From an uncultured Bacteroidales bacterium (GTDB taxonomy: Bacteria; Bacteroidota; Bacteroidia; Bacteroidales; UBA932): DNA of 9,903 nt. Location: the NCBI GenBank assembly GCA_934702165.1, contig CAKUYG010000069.1, positions 1-9,903 on the forward strand, written 5' to 3'. The translations under genes and the position numbers were made by a program. The notes below the pieces were generated by a model that did no database searches, was not told the DNA's origin, and saw only the letters and a program-made list of their open reading frames with translations. Below, in pieces: positions 1 through 5,639 of this stretch (position 1 is its first letter; each line of letters starts with the position of its first letter).

Positions 1-303
1 CGTCTTCCGCCCTTCCCAGAGGACATTCTTTATAAGGATGGACTGCGGTGCTTTACAGCTCTCCTCAAGTTTGCGGTATGCGTCAAGGACGGCATTGGCT
101 CTGACAAAGAACTGCCGCCCCTTCCATGTAAGGCTCACCCCGCTGCGTGAGCGGCAAAGGAGCCTGGTGCCAGTATACTTTTCGAGTTCAGCCACATTCT
201 GGCTCACGGCAGGCTGCGAAATATCAAGCGCCCTCGCGGCCGCGGAAAAACTTCCGCGCTCCGCGAGGGTCACAAATACTTTAAGCCTGAAGCGGTCTAT
301 CAT
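1..303 (-). CDS. LysR-family transcriptional regulator, N-terminal part (runs off the window)
   Basis: I translated this by eye from the ATG at 303-301; it stays open for 101 codons to position 1, so the C-terminal effector domain is outside the window. The N-terminus has the LysR winged helix-turn-helix: hydrophobic opening helix (residues 5-15), SFSAAARALDISQPAVSQ (18-35) as helix-turn-helix, then the ELEKYTGTRLLCR linker (39-51) and a wing with G/L-T-x-K-G (55-62). Family knowledge: LysR proteins are ligand-responsive DNA-binding regulators, often of neighbouring genes. Its ATG overlaps the TGA of the upstream esterase (ATGA), so the two are probably cotranscribed and translationally coupled. 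That is atypical, since LysR genes are more often divergent from their targets. The ligand cannot be inferred. Confidence 0.9.
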   Translation of the reverse strand, partial: MIDRFRLKVFVTLAERGSFSAAARALDISQPAVSQNVAELEKYTGTRLLCRSRSGVSLTWKGRQFFVRANAVLDAYRKLEESCKAPQSILIKNVLWEGRKT

Positions 304-1256
304 AGGCCCTGCCTGCGGTCATCAAGCCAACGCCCGAGAATCTGGAAGAAATTCTCCCTCTGTTCTCCAAGCCCGTCCCGTCCGGAATTCTCCACTGTCG
401 TGAAGCCCCAGCCGTGTCCGCCACTGGTGAAGATATGGAGTTCTCCAGGCACTCCGCATTTCTGCATTGACCTGTAGTAGCGGATGCTGTTCTCCGGAGG
501 TACCGCCCTGTCATCCCCGCTCAAAATGAGGATCGTCTCCGGTGTTTCAGCGGATACCCGGTTTTCCAACGAATAGTACTCGACTTCCTTCGGGCCGGCT
601 TTCGGTCCCACAAGATTCAGCCTGGTGCCGGCATGGGTTATGAATTCCTCAAAAGTGATCACAGGATATATGAGCACTGAGAAATCCGGCCTCGTCACAT
701 CATCGGCAAACAGGGTCGATGCAGAGGCGGCAAGATGCCCTCCGGCAGAGAATCCCATCACGCCGATCTGCTTCACTCCCCACTCTGCGGCATGATAGCG
801 GCAGTATCGGAAAGCGTTCTGCACATCACGGAGCGGCAGTTTGCTGTGCCCGTTCGGCATGCGGTAAAGCACTACACACACGGCAATGCCGCGCTTCGTG
901 CACCAGTCCGCTACACGCGACCCCTCGTTTGTGACCGAGCAGTTGGAGTACCCGCCTCCAGGGCACACGACTATCATCTGCCCGTTGCATTTCTTCGGCA
1001 GATAGATGTCGATGTAGGCATCATCGCCTATGTTTCCCACATTGCCCCTCTCGTTGACCGTGTTGGCTCCGCTCAGGCCGTTGGGTTCTATCGGGCCGAG
1101 GGTGATGGCTTTCCCGTTCTCCACGATACCGAGATCCACGCCCTGCCCCTTCGGGTAGAGTTTCATGGTCATGTCAGGCTTCACCAGTTCATACGCCTGT
1201 ACCTGTACAAATGCAAAGAGGGCTGCAAGAGCCCCCGTTATAAGTTTTCTTTTCAT
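300..1256 (-). CDS. secreted alpha/beta-hydrolase, probable carbohydrate/acetyl esterase
   Basis: A 318-residue protein with a cleavable signal peptide: basic MKRK, hydrophobic core about residues 5-19, likely cleavage after VQA at 21, no lipobox. It should therefore act in the periplasm or outside. The serine-hydrolase fold is visible: oxyanion motif CPGGGY (98-103), nucleophile elbow GFSAG (Ser170), acid Asp249 in GDDRAVP, and His281 in GGHGWG. The order and length match the alpha/beta hydrolases often labelled acetyl-xylan esterase or 'xylanase B-like' in Bacteroidota genomes. Removal of acetyl groups from plant polysaccharide is plausible, but the substrate is inference; no carbohydrate-binding module or other glycan gene is nearby. 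It starts 15 nt after the ferredoxin gene without a Shine-Dalgarno sequence, and its stop overlaps the LysR start. Confidence 0.88.
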   Translation of the reverse strand: MKRKLITGALAALFAFVQVQAYELVKPDMTMKLYPKGQGVDLGIVENGKAITLGPIEPNGLSGANTVNERGNVGNIGDDAYIDIYLPKKCNGQMIVVCPGGGYSNCSVTNEGSRVADWCTKRGIAVCVVLYRMPNGHSKLPLRDVQNAFRYCRYHAAEWGVKQIGVMGFSAGGHLAASASTLFADDVTRPDFSVLIYPVITFEEFITHAGTRLNLVGPKAGPKEVEYYSLENRVSAETPETILILSGDDRAVPPENSIRYYRSMQKCGVPGELHIFTSGGHGWGFTTVENSGRDGLGEQRENFFQILGRWLDDRRQGL

Positions 1257-1271
1257 TTGGAAAAGATATGT

Positions 1272-1442
1272 CTACGCCTCTGAGATGGCGCCCATCGGGC
1301 AAGCATCGGCGCAAGCGCCGCAGCTGATGCATACATCAGGGTCGATAGAATATACATCTCCCTCTTTGATAGCCCCTGAAGGGCACTCGCTCTGGCAGGT
1401 GCCACAGGCAACGCAGACGTTAGGATCAATTTTGTAAGCCAT
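1272..1442 (-). CDS. small 2x[4Fe-4S] bacterial-type ferredoxin
   Basis: A 56-residue protein found by reading the minus strand from the ATG at 1442-1440 to the TAG at 1274-1272. It carries two complete cluster motifs of the form C-x2-C-x2-C-x3-C-P: Cys10/13/16/20 followed by Pro21, and Cys38/41/44/48 followed by Pro49. The two halves are visibly internal duplicates (IDPNVC.ACG.C and IDPDVC.SCG.C). This is the full length for clostridial-type ferredoxins, soluble low-potential one-electron carriers in the cytoplasm, serving for example pyruvate:ferredoxin oxidoreductase or hydrogenase in anaerobes. No partner enzyme is encoded in the window. A good promoter lies 31 nt upstream, and the esterase follows after 15 nt, so it heads the minus-strand unit. 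Confidence 0.95.
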   Translation of the reverse strand: MAYKIDPNVCVACGTCQSECPSGAIKEGDVYSIDPDVCISCGACADACPMGAISEA

Positions 1443-1472
1443 AATTTATAAGTGTGTTTTTCAATCAAAGGA

Positions 1473-1502
1473 CAAAAGTAATAGGAAAATCTGAATTAAC
1501 AA
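1473..1502 (-). promoter_or_regulatory. Bacteroidota-type promoter for the ferredoxin-esterase-LysR unit
   Basis: Read on the minus strand: a -33 TTG (1502-1500), a 19-nt spacer, and a -7 box TACTTTTG (1480-1473) matching TAnnTTTG exactly. Transcription should begin near 1470, giving a leader of about 28 nt that lacks a Shine-Dalgarno sequence. The match to the known Bacteroidota sigma-ABfr consensus is close; the start site itself is inferred. Confidence 0.7.
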
Positions 1503-1527
1503 GTTTTTCAAGGCAAAGATTTATTGC

Positions 1528-1535
1528 TAACTTTG
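1528..1535 (+). promoter_or_regulatory. -7 box TAACTTTG for the DUF1573-parE-acyltransferase unit
   Basis: TAACTTTG matches TAnnTTTG exactly and ends only 7 nt before the ATG at 1543. The expected transcription start, about 3 nt past the box, leaves a leader of about 5 nt, so the message should be almost leaderless. The -33 region is weak: only a T-run at 1504-1508 at the right distance. The box sits in a 15-nt stretch (1523-1537) that recurs with one change at 5623-5637, before another gene. Confidence 0.6.
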
Positions 1536-1542
1536 CACTTGT

Positions 1543-1908
1543 ATGAAGACTTTGATCGCTTTTCTGCTGTCCCTGGCGCTGGCCGCGCCGTTCAACTTCG
1601 ACAAGACAGTCCACGATTTCGGTCAGGTGACCACCTCCGCGGGGCCGCTGACCTGCACTTTTACCGTGACCAACAGTTCCGAGGAGCCGCTTACCATATT
1701 CGCCGTCGTGTCTTCCTGCGGCTGCACAGAGGTGAAATGGACGCGCGAGACGATAGCTCCCGGCAAAAAAGGCAGCATCACGGCCACCTACACCAATGAC
1801 GAGGGGCCTACATATTTCGACAAGACACTTACAGTTTATACCTCCGCACAGAAAAAACCGGTTATACTGCATCTGAAGGGAATCGTGAAGAAGAATGGCA
1901 CAAAATAA
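1543..1908 (+). CDS. DUF1573 domain secreted protein
   Basis: A 121-residue protein with a short signal peptide (hydrophobic core residues 4-14, cleavage likely after LALA or LALAA at 14-15; no lipobox cysteine). It is followed by one DUF1573 domain, an immunoglobulin-like beta fold. The hallmarks are FDKTVHDFGQV (18-29), TFTVTNSSEEPL (39-50), and the conserved SSCGCT (57-62) with Cys59 and Cys61, then a G-x-I-x-x-x-Y strand. The family is very common in Bacteroidota, exported, and of unsettled molecular function. The start is fixed by the signal peptide and by the promoter box just upstream. The last 14 nt overlap the start of parE in another frame, so the two genes are probably cotranscribed and coupled. 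No enzymatic motif is visible. Confidence 0.9.
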   Translation: MKTLIAFLLSLALAAPFNFDKTVHDFGQVTTSAGPLTCTFTVTNSSEEPLTIFAVVSSCGCTEVKWTRETIAPGKKGSITATYTNDEGPTYFDKTLTVYTSAQKKPVILHLKGIVKKNGTK

Positions 1909-3790
1909 CTATACAGAAGACAACATACGCACCATAGAAGGGGTGGAGCATATCAGGCTCCGCCCCGGAATGTACATCGGACGGCTCGGGGACGGACGCA
2001 GTCCCGATGACGGTATCTATGTACTGCTCAAAGAGATAATAGACAACTCCATAGACGAGTTCTCAGCAGGTTTCGGAAAGGAGATCCGCATCACCATAGA
2101 AGACGGCACCGTCAGCGTGCGCGACTTCGGCCGCGGCATCCCGCTCGGCAAGGTGGTGGACGCGGTCAGCATCCTCAACACCGGAGGCAAATTCGACGAC
2201 AAGGCTTTCAAGAAATCGGTCGGACTCAACGGAGTCGGCACCAAGGCGGTCAACGCCCTCTCCTCCGACTTCTACGTCTGCTCACACCGCGACGGAGAGT
2301 GCGCACACGCCGCCTTCTCACGCGGCAAGCTGCTCGACAGCGCCACGGAGCCGACCAGGGAAAAGAACGGCACACTGATCCGTTTCACACCGGACCCGCT
2401 GATGTTCGGGGATTACGCCTTCAACGAGGACTACGTCGTGACGATGGTGAAGAACTACTCCTACCTCAACAAGGGCCTGACCCTCACGCTGAACGGAGTG
2501 CCATACAAGTCCGAGAACGGTCTTCTGGACCTGGTCAACGAAAACCTCAGCGAGGATCCTCTGTACCCACCGATCCACCTGTCCGGAGACGACATAGAGA
2601 TAGTGATGAGCCACTGCAACGCCTACGGCGAAAACATCTCGTCCTTCGTCAACGGCCAGAACACCCGTGACGGCGGCACACATCTGGCCGCATTCCGCGA
2701 AGCCATAGCCAAGACACTCAAGGAGTTCTTCAAGAAGAACTACGACGCCGCCGACTGCCGCCAGGGAGTCGTCGGAGCCATCAGCATACGCATCCAGGAA
2801 CCTAATTTCGAAGGGCAGACCAAGACGAAGCTCGGCTCCAACTACATGTGGGAGAAGACCGTCAATGAAGGCGGTGCCCTCAAGACAGACATCGGCCCGA
2901 CAATCCGCTCATACGTCAACGACTTCGTCTCCAAGAACCTGGACAACTACCTCCGTATCCACAAGGAGATAGCCCCAGTCATCGAAGAGAAGATCAAGTC
3001 CTCGCAAAAAGAGAGGGAGGAGATCTCCGGCATCCAGAAAAAGACCCGTGAGCGCAACAAGCGCACCAATGTCTACAACCGCAAACTGCGCGACTGCCGC
3101 TTCCACTACAACGACAAGCGCAACGACAAGAACCAGGACAACATCGAGAACTCATCGATCTTCATCACCGAGGGCGATTCCGCGAGCGGAACCATCACCA
3201 AGGCCCGCAACGCCAACTGCCAGGCAGTCTTCTCTCTGCGCGGAAAGCCCATCAACTGCTACAAGGAAAGCCGCCGCAAGGTGGCCGAGAACGAGGAGCT
3301 CAATCTGCTGATCTCAGCCCTCGGCGTGGAGGACGACCTGGACAACCTGCGCTACAACAACATCATAGTGGCTACCGATGCCGATGATGACGGGATGCAC
3401 ATCCGCATGCTGCTCCTGACATTCTTCATGAAATACTACCCGGATCTCATCCGCCGCGGACACGTGTACATCCTCCAGACACCTCTTTTCAGGGTGCGCA
3501 ATAAAAAAGCTAACCGCTACTGCTACAACCAGGACGAGCGCGACAAGGCGGCGGCGGAGCTCAAGACAGGAGTCGAGATCACCCGATTCAAGGGTCTCGG
3601 AGAGATTTCCTACGAAGAGTTCGTCCATTTCATAGGGGACGAGATGCGCAAAGACCCTGTGAGCCTCGCAGAAGAGGAGTCGATAGCCGAGATCATGAAC
3701 TTCTACATGGGTGACAACACCGTCGACAGACAGAAGTTCATAATGAGGAACCTGCGCAGCGAAGAGGAACTCGAAGACATAAATATCTGA
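1895..3790 (+). CDS. parE: DNA topoisomerase IV subunit B (ATPase and TOPRIM subunit)
   Basis: A 631-residue type IIA topoisomerase B subunit. GHKL ATPase: Glu47, Asn51 and Asp54 in KEIIDNSID, DFGRGIP (77-83) and the GVGTK loop (113-117). Transducer domain: about 225-400, with the QTK loop at 308-310. TOPRIM: EGDSASG (426-432) with catalytic Glu426, SLRGKP (447-452), and DADDDG (495-500) giving metal-binding Asp495/497/499. The C-terminus includes RFKGLGE (564-570). With ParC it forms the heterotetramer that decatenates daughter chromosomes using ATP. ParE rather than GyrB is favoured by RLRPGMYIG.LGDG..PDDGIY near the N-terminus, as in Bacteroidota ParE. parC is not adjacent. The start overlaps the DUF1573 gene by 14 nt; there is no Shine-Dalgarno sequence beyond a purine run. 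Confidence 0.92.
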   Translation: MAQNNYTEDNIRTIEGVEHIRLRPGMYIGRLGDGRSPDDGIYVLLKEIIDNSIDEFSAGFGKEIRITIEDGTVSVRDFGRGIPLGKVVDAVSILNTGGKFDDKAFKKSVGLNGVGTKAVNALSSDFYVCSHRDGECAHAAFSRGKLLDSATEPTREKNGTLIRFTPDPLMFGDYAFNEDYVVTMVKNYSYLNKGLTLTLNGVPYKSENGLLDLVNENLSEDPLYPPIHLSGDDIEIVMSHCNAYGENISSFVNGQNTRDGGTHLAAFREAIAKTLKEFFKKNYDAADCRQGVVGAISIRIQEPNFEGQTKTKLGSNYMWEKTVNEGGALKTDIGPTIRSYVNDFVSKNLDNYLRIHKEIAPVIEEKIKSSQKEREEISGIQKKTRERNKRTNVYNRKLRDCRFHYNDKRNDKNQDNIENSSIFITEGDSASGTITKARNANCQAVFSLRGKPINCYKESRRKVAENEELNLLISALGVEDDLDNLRYNNIIVATDADDDGMHIRMLLLTFFMKYYPDLIRRGHVYILQTPLFRVRNKKANRYCYNQDERDKAAAELKTGVEITRFKGLGEISYEEFVHFIGDEMRKDPVSLAEEESIAEIMNFYMGDNTVDRQKFIMRNLRSEEELEDINI

Positions 3791-3795
3791 CAGCA

Positions 3796-4344
3796 ATGAA
3801 TTTCTACGGTCTTGTCATGAAGATTTTCGGCTGGAAGGCCGACAGCGGTCCCGCACCGGAAGAGAAATGTATCATCCTCGGGGTGCCGCACACCAGCATA
3901 CTTGACTTCCTCGTGGCGTATTTTTACTACAAGAGCCTCGGACATACGGCACATGTGATGATCAAAAAAGAGTTCTTCTTCTGGCCGCTCGGCCCTATCC
4001 TCCGGCATCTGGGCTGCATCCCCGTAGACCGCAGCAACGGAGCCTCAGTGGTGCGCAGCGTCATCTCACATATCGAGGCCACCCCGGGCGAATTCCACCT
4101 GTGCATAGCCCCGGAAGGCACCCGCAAGCCGGTCCACAAATGGAAGATGGGATACCACACCATAGCCAGGGCGCTGGACTGTCCGGTCTATCTGGGATAT
4201 TTCGACTGGGGACGCAAGCGGGTCAGCATAGGGGAAAGGTTCATCTGCTCCGAAGACGCCAGGGCTGACACGGAATTGATACAGAAGAAGTACGAGCAGC
4301 TGCATCTGACAGCCCGCCACCCGGAGAACTATTGCACGCATTGA
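3796..4344 (+). CDS. small PlsC/LPLAT-family acyltransferase
   Basis: A 182-residue protein with the 1-acylglycerol-3-phosphate acyltransferase signature motifs. Motif I is HTSILD (His32 and Asp37, the HX4D catalytic pair). Motif II is around KKEFFFWPLGPILRHLG (57-73), then IPVDRS (75-80). Motif III is PEGTR (106-110). Family members transfer an acyl chain from acyl-ACP or acyl-CoA to a lysolipid or related acceptor at the inner face of the membrane. This one is short and lacks an obvious N-terminal transmembrane helix, as in the 'glycerol acyltransferase' subgroup seen in Bacteroidota. The acceptor is not certain, and it need not be the main PlsC. It begins 5 nt after parE without a Shine-Dalgarno sequence, so it is the third gene of that unit. 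Its last codons contain the -33 box of the next operon. Confidence 0.85.
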   Translation: MNFYGLVMKIFGWKADSGPAPEEKCIILGVPHTSILDFLVAYFYYKSLGHTAHVMIKKEFFFWPLGPILRHLGCIPVDRSNGASVVRSVISHIEATPGEFHLCIAPEGTRKPVHKWKMGYHTIARALDCPVYLGYFDWGRKRVSIGERFICSEDARADTELIQKKYEQLHLTARHPENYCTH

Positions 4345-4362
4345 AAAAAATGCCTATATTTG
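4332..4362 (+). promoter_or_regulatory. promoter of the rpsF-rpsR-rplI operon
   Basis: TTG (4332-4334), a 20-nt spacer, then TATATTTG (4355-4362), an exact TAnnTTTG. Transcription should start near 4365, giving a leader of about 41 nt. The -33 element lies inside the 3' end of the preceding acyltransferase gene. The -7 box is followed by CA, as at the promoters at 1528 and 5628. Confidence 0.75.
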
Positions 4363-4365
4363 CAG

Positions 4366-4377
4366 CCCCTTTTGGGG
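4366..4377 (+). promoter_or_regulatory. CCCC-TTTT-GGGG hairpin at the 5' end of the rpsF leader
   Basis: CCCC (4366-4369), loop TTTT, GGGG (4374-4377). Given the promoter, the hairpin would sit at the extreme 5' end of the mRNA, and the rest of the leader (4378-4405) is AT-rich and apparently unstructured. It may stabilise the message or regulate it; the stem is only 4 bp and no U-tract follows, so it is not a terminator. Confidence 0.4.
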
Positions 4378-4405
4378 AATTAATACTTAATTAACAGTCA
4401 ATAAA

Positions 4406-4816
4406 ATGATTAAACAGTACGAAACCGTTTTCATTGCAACTCCCGTTTTGTCTGACACCCAGATGAAGGAAGCGGTTGCCAAGTACACAAAACTCATCAC
4501 AGACAACGGTGGTGAGATCGTGTACCAGGAGGATTGGGGGCTCAAGCAGCTCGCATATCCTATCCAGCACAAGACATCAGGATTCTACTACCTGATCGAG
4601 TTCAAGGCCGATCCGGAGTTCATCGCGACTCTCGAGACCCAGTACCATCGTGACGAGCGCATCATCCGCTACCTCACCGTAGCCCTCGACAAGCACGCAG
4701 TGGCTTACGCCGAGCACCGCCGCCAGACCCGTGCAGCCAAGGCTGCCGCACCGAAGGTCGAGCAGGCACCGGCCGAGGCCCAGGAAGAGCCGGCAGCAGA
4801 ACAGACAGAAGCATAA
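4406..4816 (+). CDS. rpsF: 30S ribosomal protein bS6
   Basis: A 136-residue protein. Residues 3-100 form the S6 core: YETVFIATPVLS near the start, the conserved EDWGLKQLAYPI (42-53) and GFYYLIEF (59-66), and YHRDERIIRYLTV (80-92). bS6 binds 16S rRNA on the 30S platform as a pair with bS18. Residues 101-136 are an extension rich in Ala, Glu, Gln and Arg (basic to about 117, then acidic), longer than the roughly 100-residue core of the family and probably disordered. It is the first gene of the operon, with a dedicated promoter and no Shine-Dalgarno sequence (the ATG is preceded by AT-rich AGTCAATAAA). Confidence 0.97.
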   Translation: MIKQYETVFIATPVLSDTQMKEAVAKYTKLITDNGGEIVYQEDWGLKQLAYPIQHKTSGFYYLIEFKADPEFIATLETQYHRDERIIRYLTVALDKHAVAYAEHRRQTRAAKAAAPKVEQAPAEAQEEPAAEQTEA

Positions 4817-4818
4817 TC

Positions 4819-4824
4819 AGGAGG
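4819..4824 (+). promoter_or_regulatory. strong Shine-Dalgarno sequence of rpsR
   Basis: AGGAGG, 7 nt before the rpsR ATG at 4832, in the 15-nt rpsF-rpsR gap. This is six contiguous matches to the canonical anti-Shine-Dalgarno. No other confidently recognised gene start in the window has such a site, which makes it unusual for a Bacteroidota genome. Confidence 0.8.
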
Positions 4825-4831
4825 AATCATT

Positions 4832-5104
4832 ATGGCAAACATCGCAAACAACGAAATCCGTTATCTGAACCCTCCTACCGTAGAGGTTCGCAAGAAGAAG
4901 TACTGCCGTTTCAAGAAGGCAGGCATCAAGTATGTTGACTACAAGGACCCTGAGTTCCTCAAGAAGTTCCTCAACGAGCAGGGCAAGATTCTCCCTCGCC
5001 GCATCACCGGCACTTCACTGAAGTTCCAGCGCAAGGTGGCCCAGGCTGTGAAGCGCGCCCGCTCGCTTGCTCTTCTCCCGTATGTAACAGACCTCCTTAA
5101 ATAA
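4832..5104 (+). CDS. rpsR: 30S ribosomal protein bS18
   Basis: A 90-residue protein of normal family length. The variable N-terminus (1-20) leads into the S18 core: [18 protein letters not shown] (22-39), then [10 protein letters not shown] (53-62), the universal LPRRITG signature, and [21 protein letters not shown] (64-84). It sits on the 30S platform with bS6. In Bacteroidota ribosomes, bS18, bS6 and bS21 have been shown to hold the 16S 3' tail and hide the anti-Shine-Dalgarno. It has only one cysteine (Cys25), so it does not look like a four-cysteine zinc-binding form. It is translated from a strong Shine-Dalgarno site, unlike its neighbours; rplI follows after 10 nt. Confidence 0.97.
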   Translation: MANIANNEIRYLNPPTVEVRKKKYCRFKKAGIKYVDYKDPEFLKKFLNEQGKILPRRITGTSLKFQRKVAQAVKRARSLALLPYVTDLLK

Positions 5105-5114
5105 TTGAAGCGTT

Positions 5115-5558
5115 ATGAAAATCATACTCAAGAAAGAAGTTGCCAATCTCGGCGAGGCCGGAGAAGTGGTTGAAGTGAAGGCAGGATACGCTCTCAATTA
5201 TCTTGTACCGCAGGGATTCGCGTCTGTCGGGACTCCTTCTGCCCTCAAGCAGCACGAAGAGACTCTCCGCCAGAGAGCACACAAGGAAGCCAAGCTTGTT
5301 GCCGACGCCCAGGCCGCAGCAGCAAAGATCGAGGCCGTAGACATAGTGATCCCGGCCAAGGTGGGTGAAAACGGAAAGCTCTACGGCGCCGTCACCGCTG
5401 CGCAGGTTGCCGAGGCTCTTGCCGCTGCAGGAGTCGAGGTGGAGAAGAAGAACATCAGCCTCTCCGACATCAAGGAGCTCGGCGAATTCGAAGGCAAGGT
5501 GAAGTGCTACAAGGGCGTCTTCGCCGACATCAAGGTCAAGGTTGTAGCCGCCGAGTAA
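5115..5558 (+). CDS. rplI: 50S ribosomal protein bL9
   Basis: A 147-residue protein of standard length. N-terminal rRNA-binding domain (1-40): LGEAGEVVEVKAGYALNYL (12-30), the L9 signature, here with Leu27 where Arg is common. A long, charged, alanine-rich connecting helix spans about 41-75. The C-terminal domain has GENGKLYGAVT (84-94) and SLSDIKELGEF (115-125). It binds 23S rRNA near the L1 stalk. Last gene of the rpsF-rpsR-rplI operon, 10 nt after rpsR, no Shine-Dalgarno sequence, and followed 22 nt later by a strong terminator. Confidence 0.96.
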   Translation: MKIILKKEVANLGEAGEVVEVKAGYALNYLVPQGFASVGTPSALKQHEETLRQRAHKEAKLVADAQAAAAKIEAVDIVIPAKVGENGKLYGAVTAAQVAEALAAAGVEVEKKNISLSDIKELGEFEGKVKCYKGVFADIKVKVVAAE

Positions 5559-5579
5559 TCGAGGCACACCGCATAGATC

Positions 5580-5613
5580 AATCCGGCCCCGCAAGGGGTC
5601 GGATTTTTGTTTT
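5580..5613 (+). terminator. intrinsic terminator of the ribosomal operon
   Basis: An 11-bp stem: left arm AATCCGGCCCC (5580-5590), GCAA tetraloop (5591-5594), right arm GGGGTCGGATT (5595-5605) with a single G-U pair. The T-tract TTTTTGTTTT spans 5604-5613. All the features of a rho-independent terminator are present. The T-tract also contains the candidate -33 box of the following gene. Confidence 0.92.
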
Positions 5614-5635
5614 ATATGAATGATTGCTAAATTTG
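5606..5635 (+). promoter_or_regulatory. promoter of the 135-residue membrane protein, overlapping the terminator
   Basis: TTTG (5606-5609), an 18-nt spacer, then TAAATTTG (5628-5635), an exact TAnnTTTG. The spacer is one shorter than the usual 19-21. The box ends 4 nt before the ATG at 5640, so the predicted leader is only about 2 nt. The -33 lies in the terminator T-tract. Confidence 0.6.
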
Positions 5636-5639
5636 CAGG

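Noticed and set aside
1257..1271. TATCTTTT just before the esterase ATG (minus strand) as an internal promoter
   Set aside because: It lacks the final G of TAnnTTTG and has no -33 TTG at 18-21 nt, so read-through from the ferredoxin promoter is the simpler view.
735..1283. 182-codon open frame on the plus strand opposite the esterase
   Set aside because: It lies fully antisense to a gene with signal peptide and catalytic triad, and its translation has no recognisable domain; typical of GC-rich antisense frames.
2318..2683. 121-codon antisense frame within parE
   Set aside because: Shadow of a conserved coding sequence with no independent support.
3314..3796. 160-codon open frame antisense to the 3' part of parE
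   Set aside because: It covers the TOPRIM and C-terminal coding region of parE and is a valine/histidine-rich shadow; no promoter or motif.
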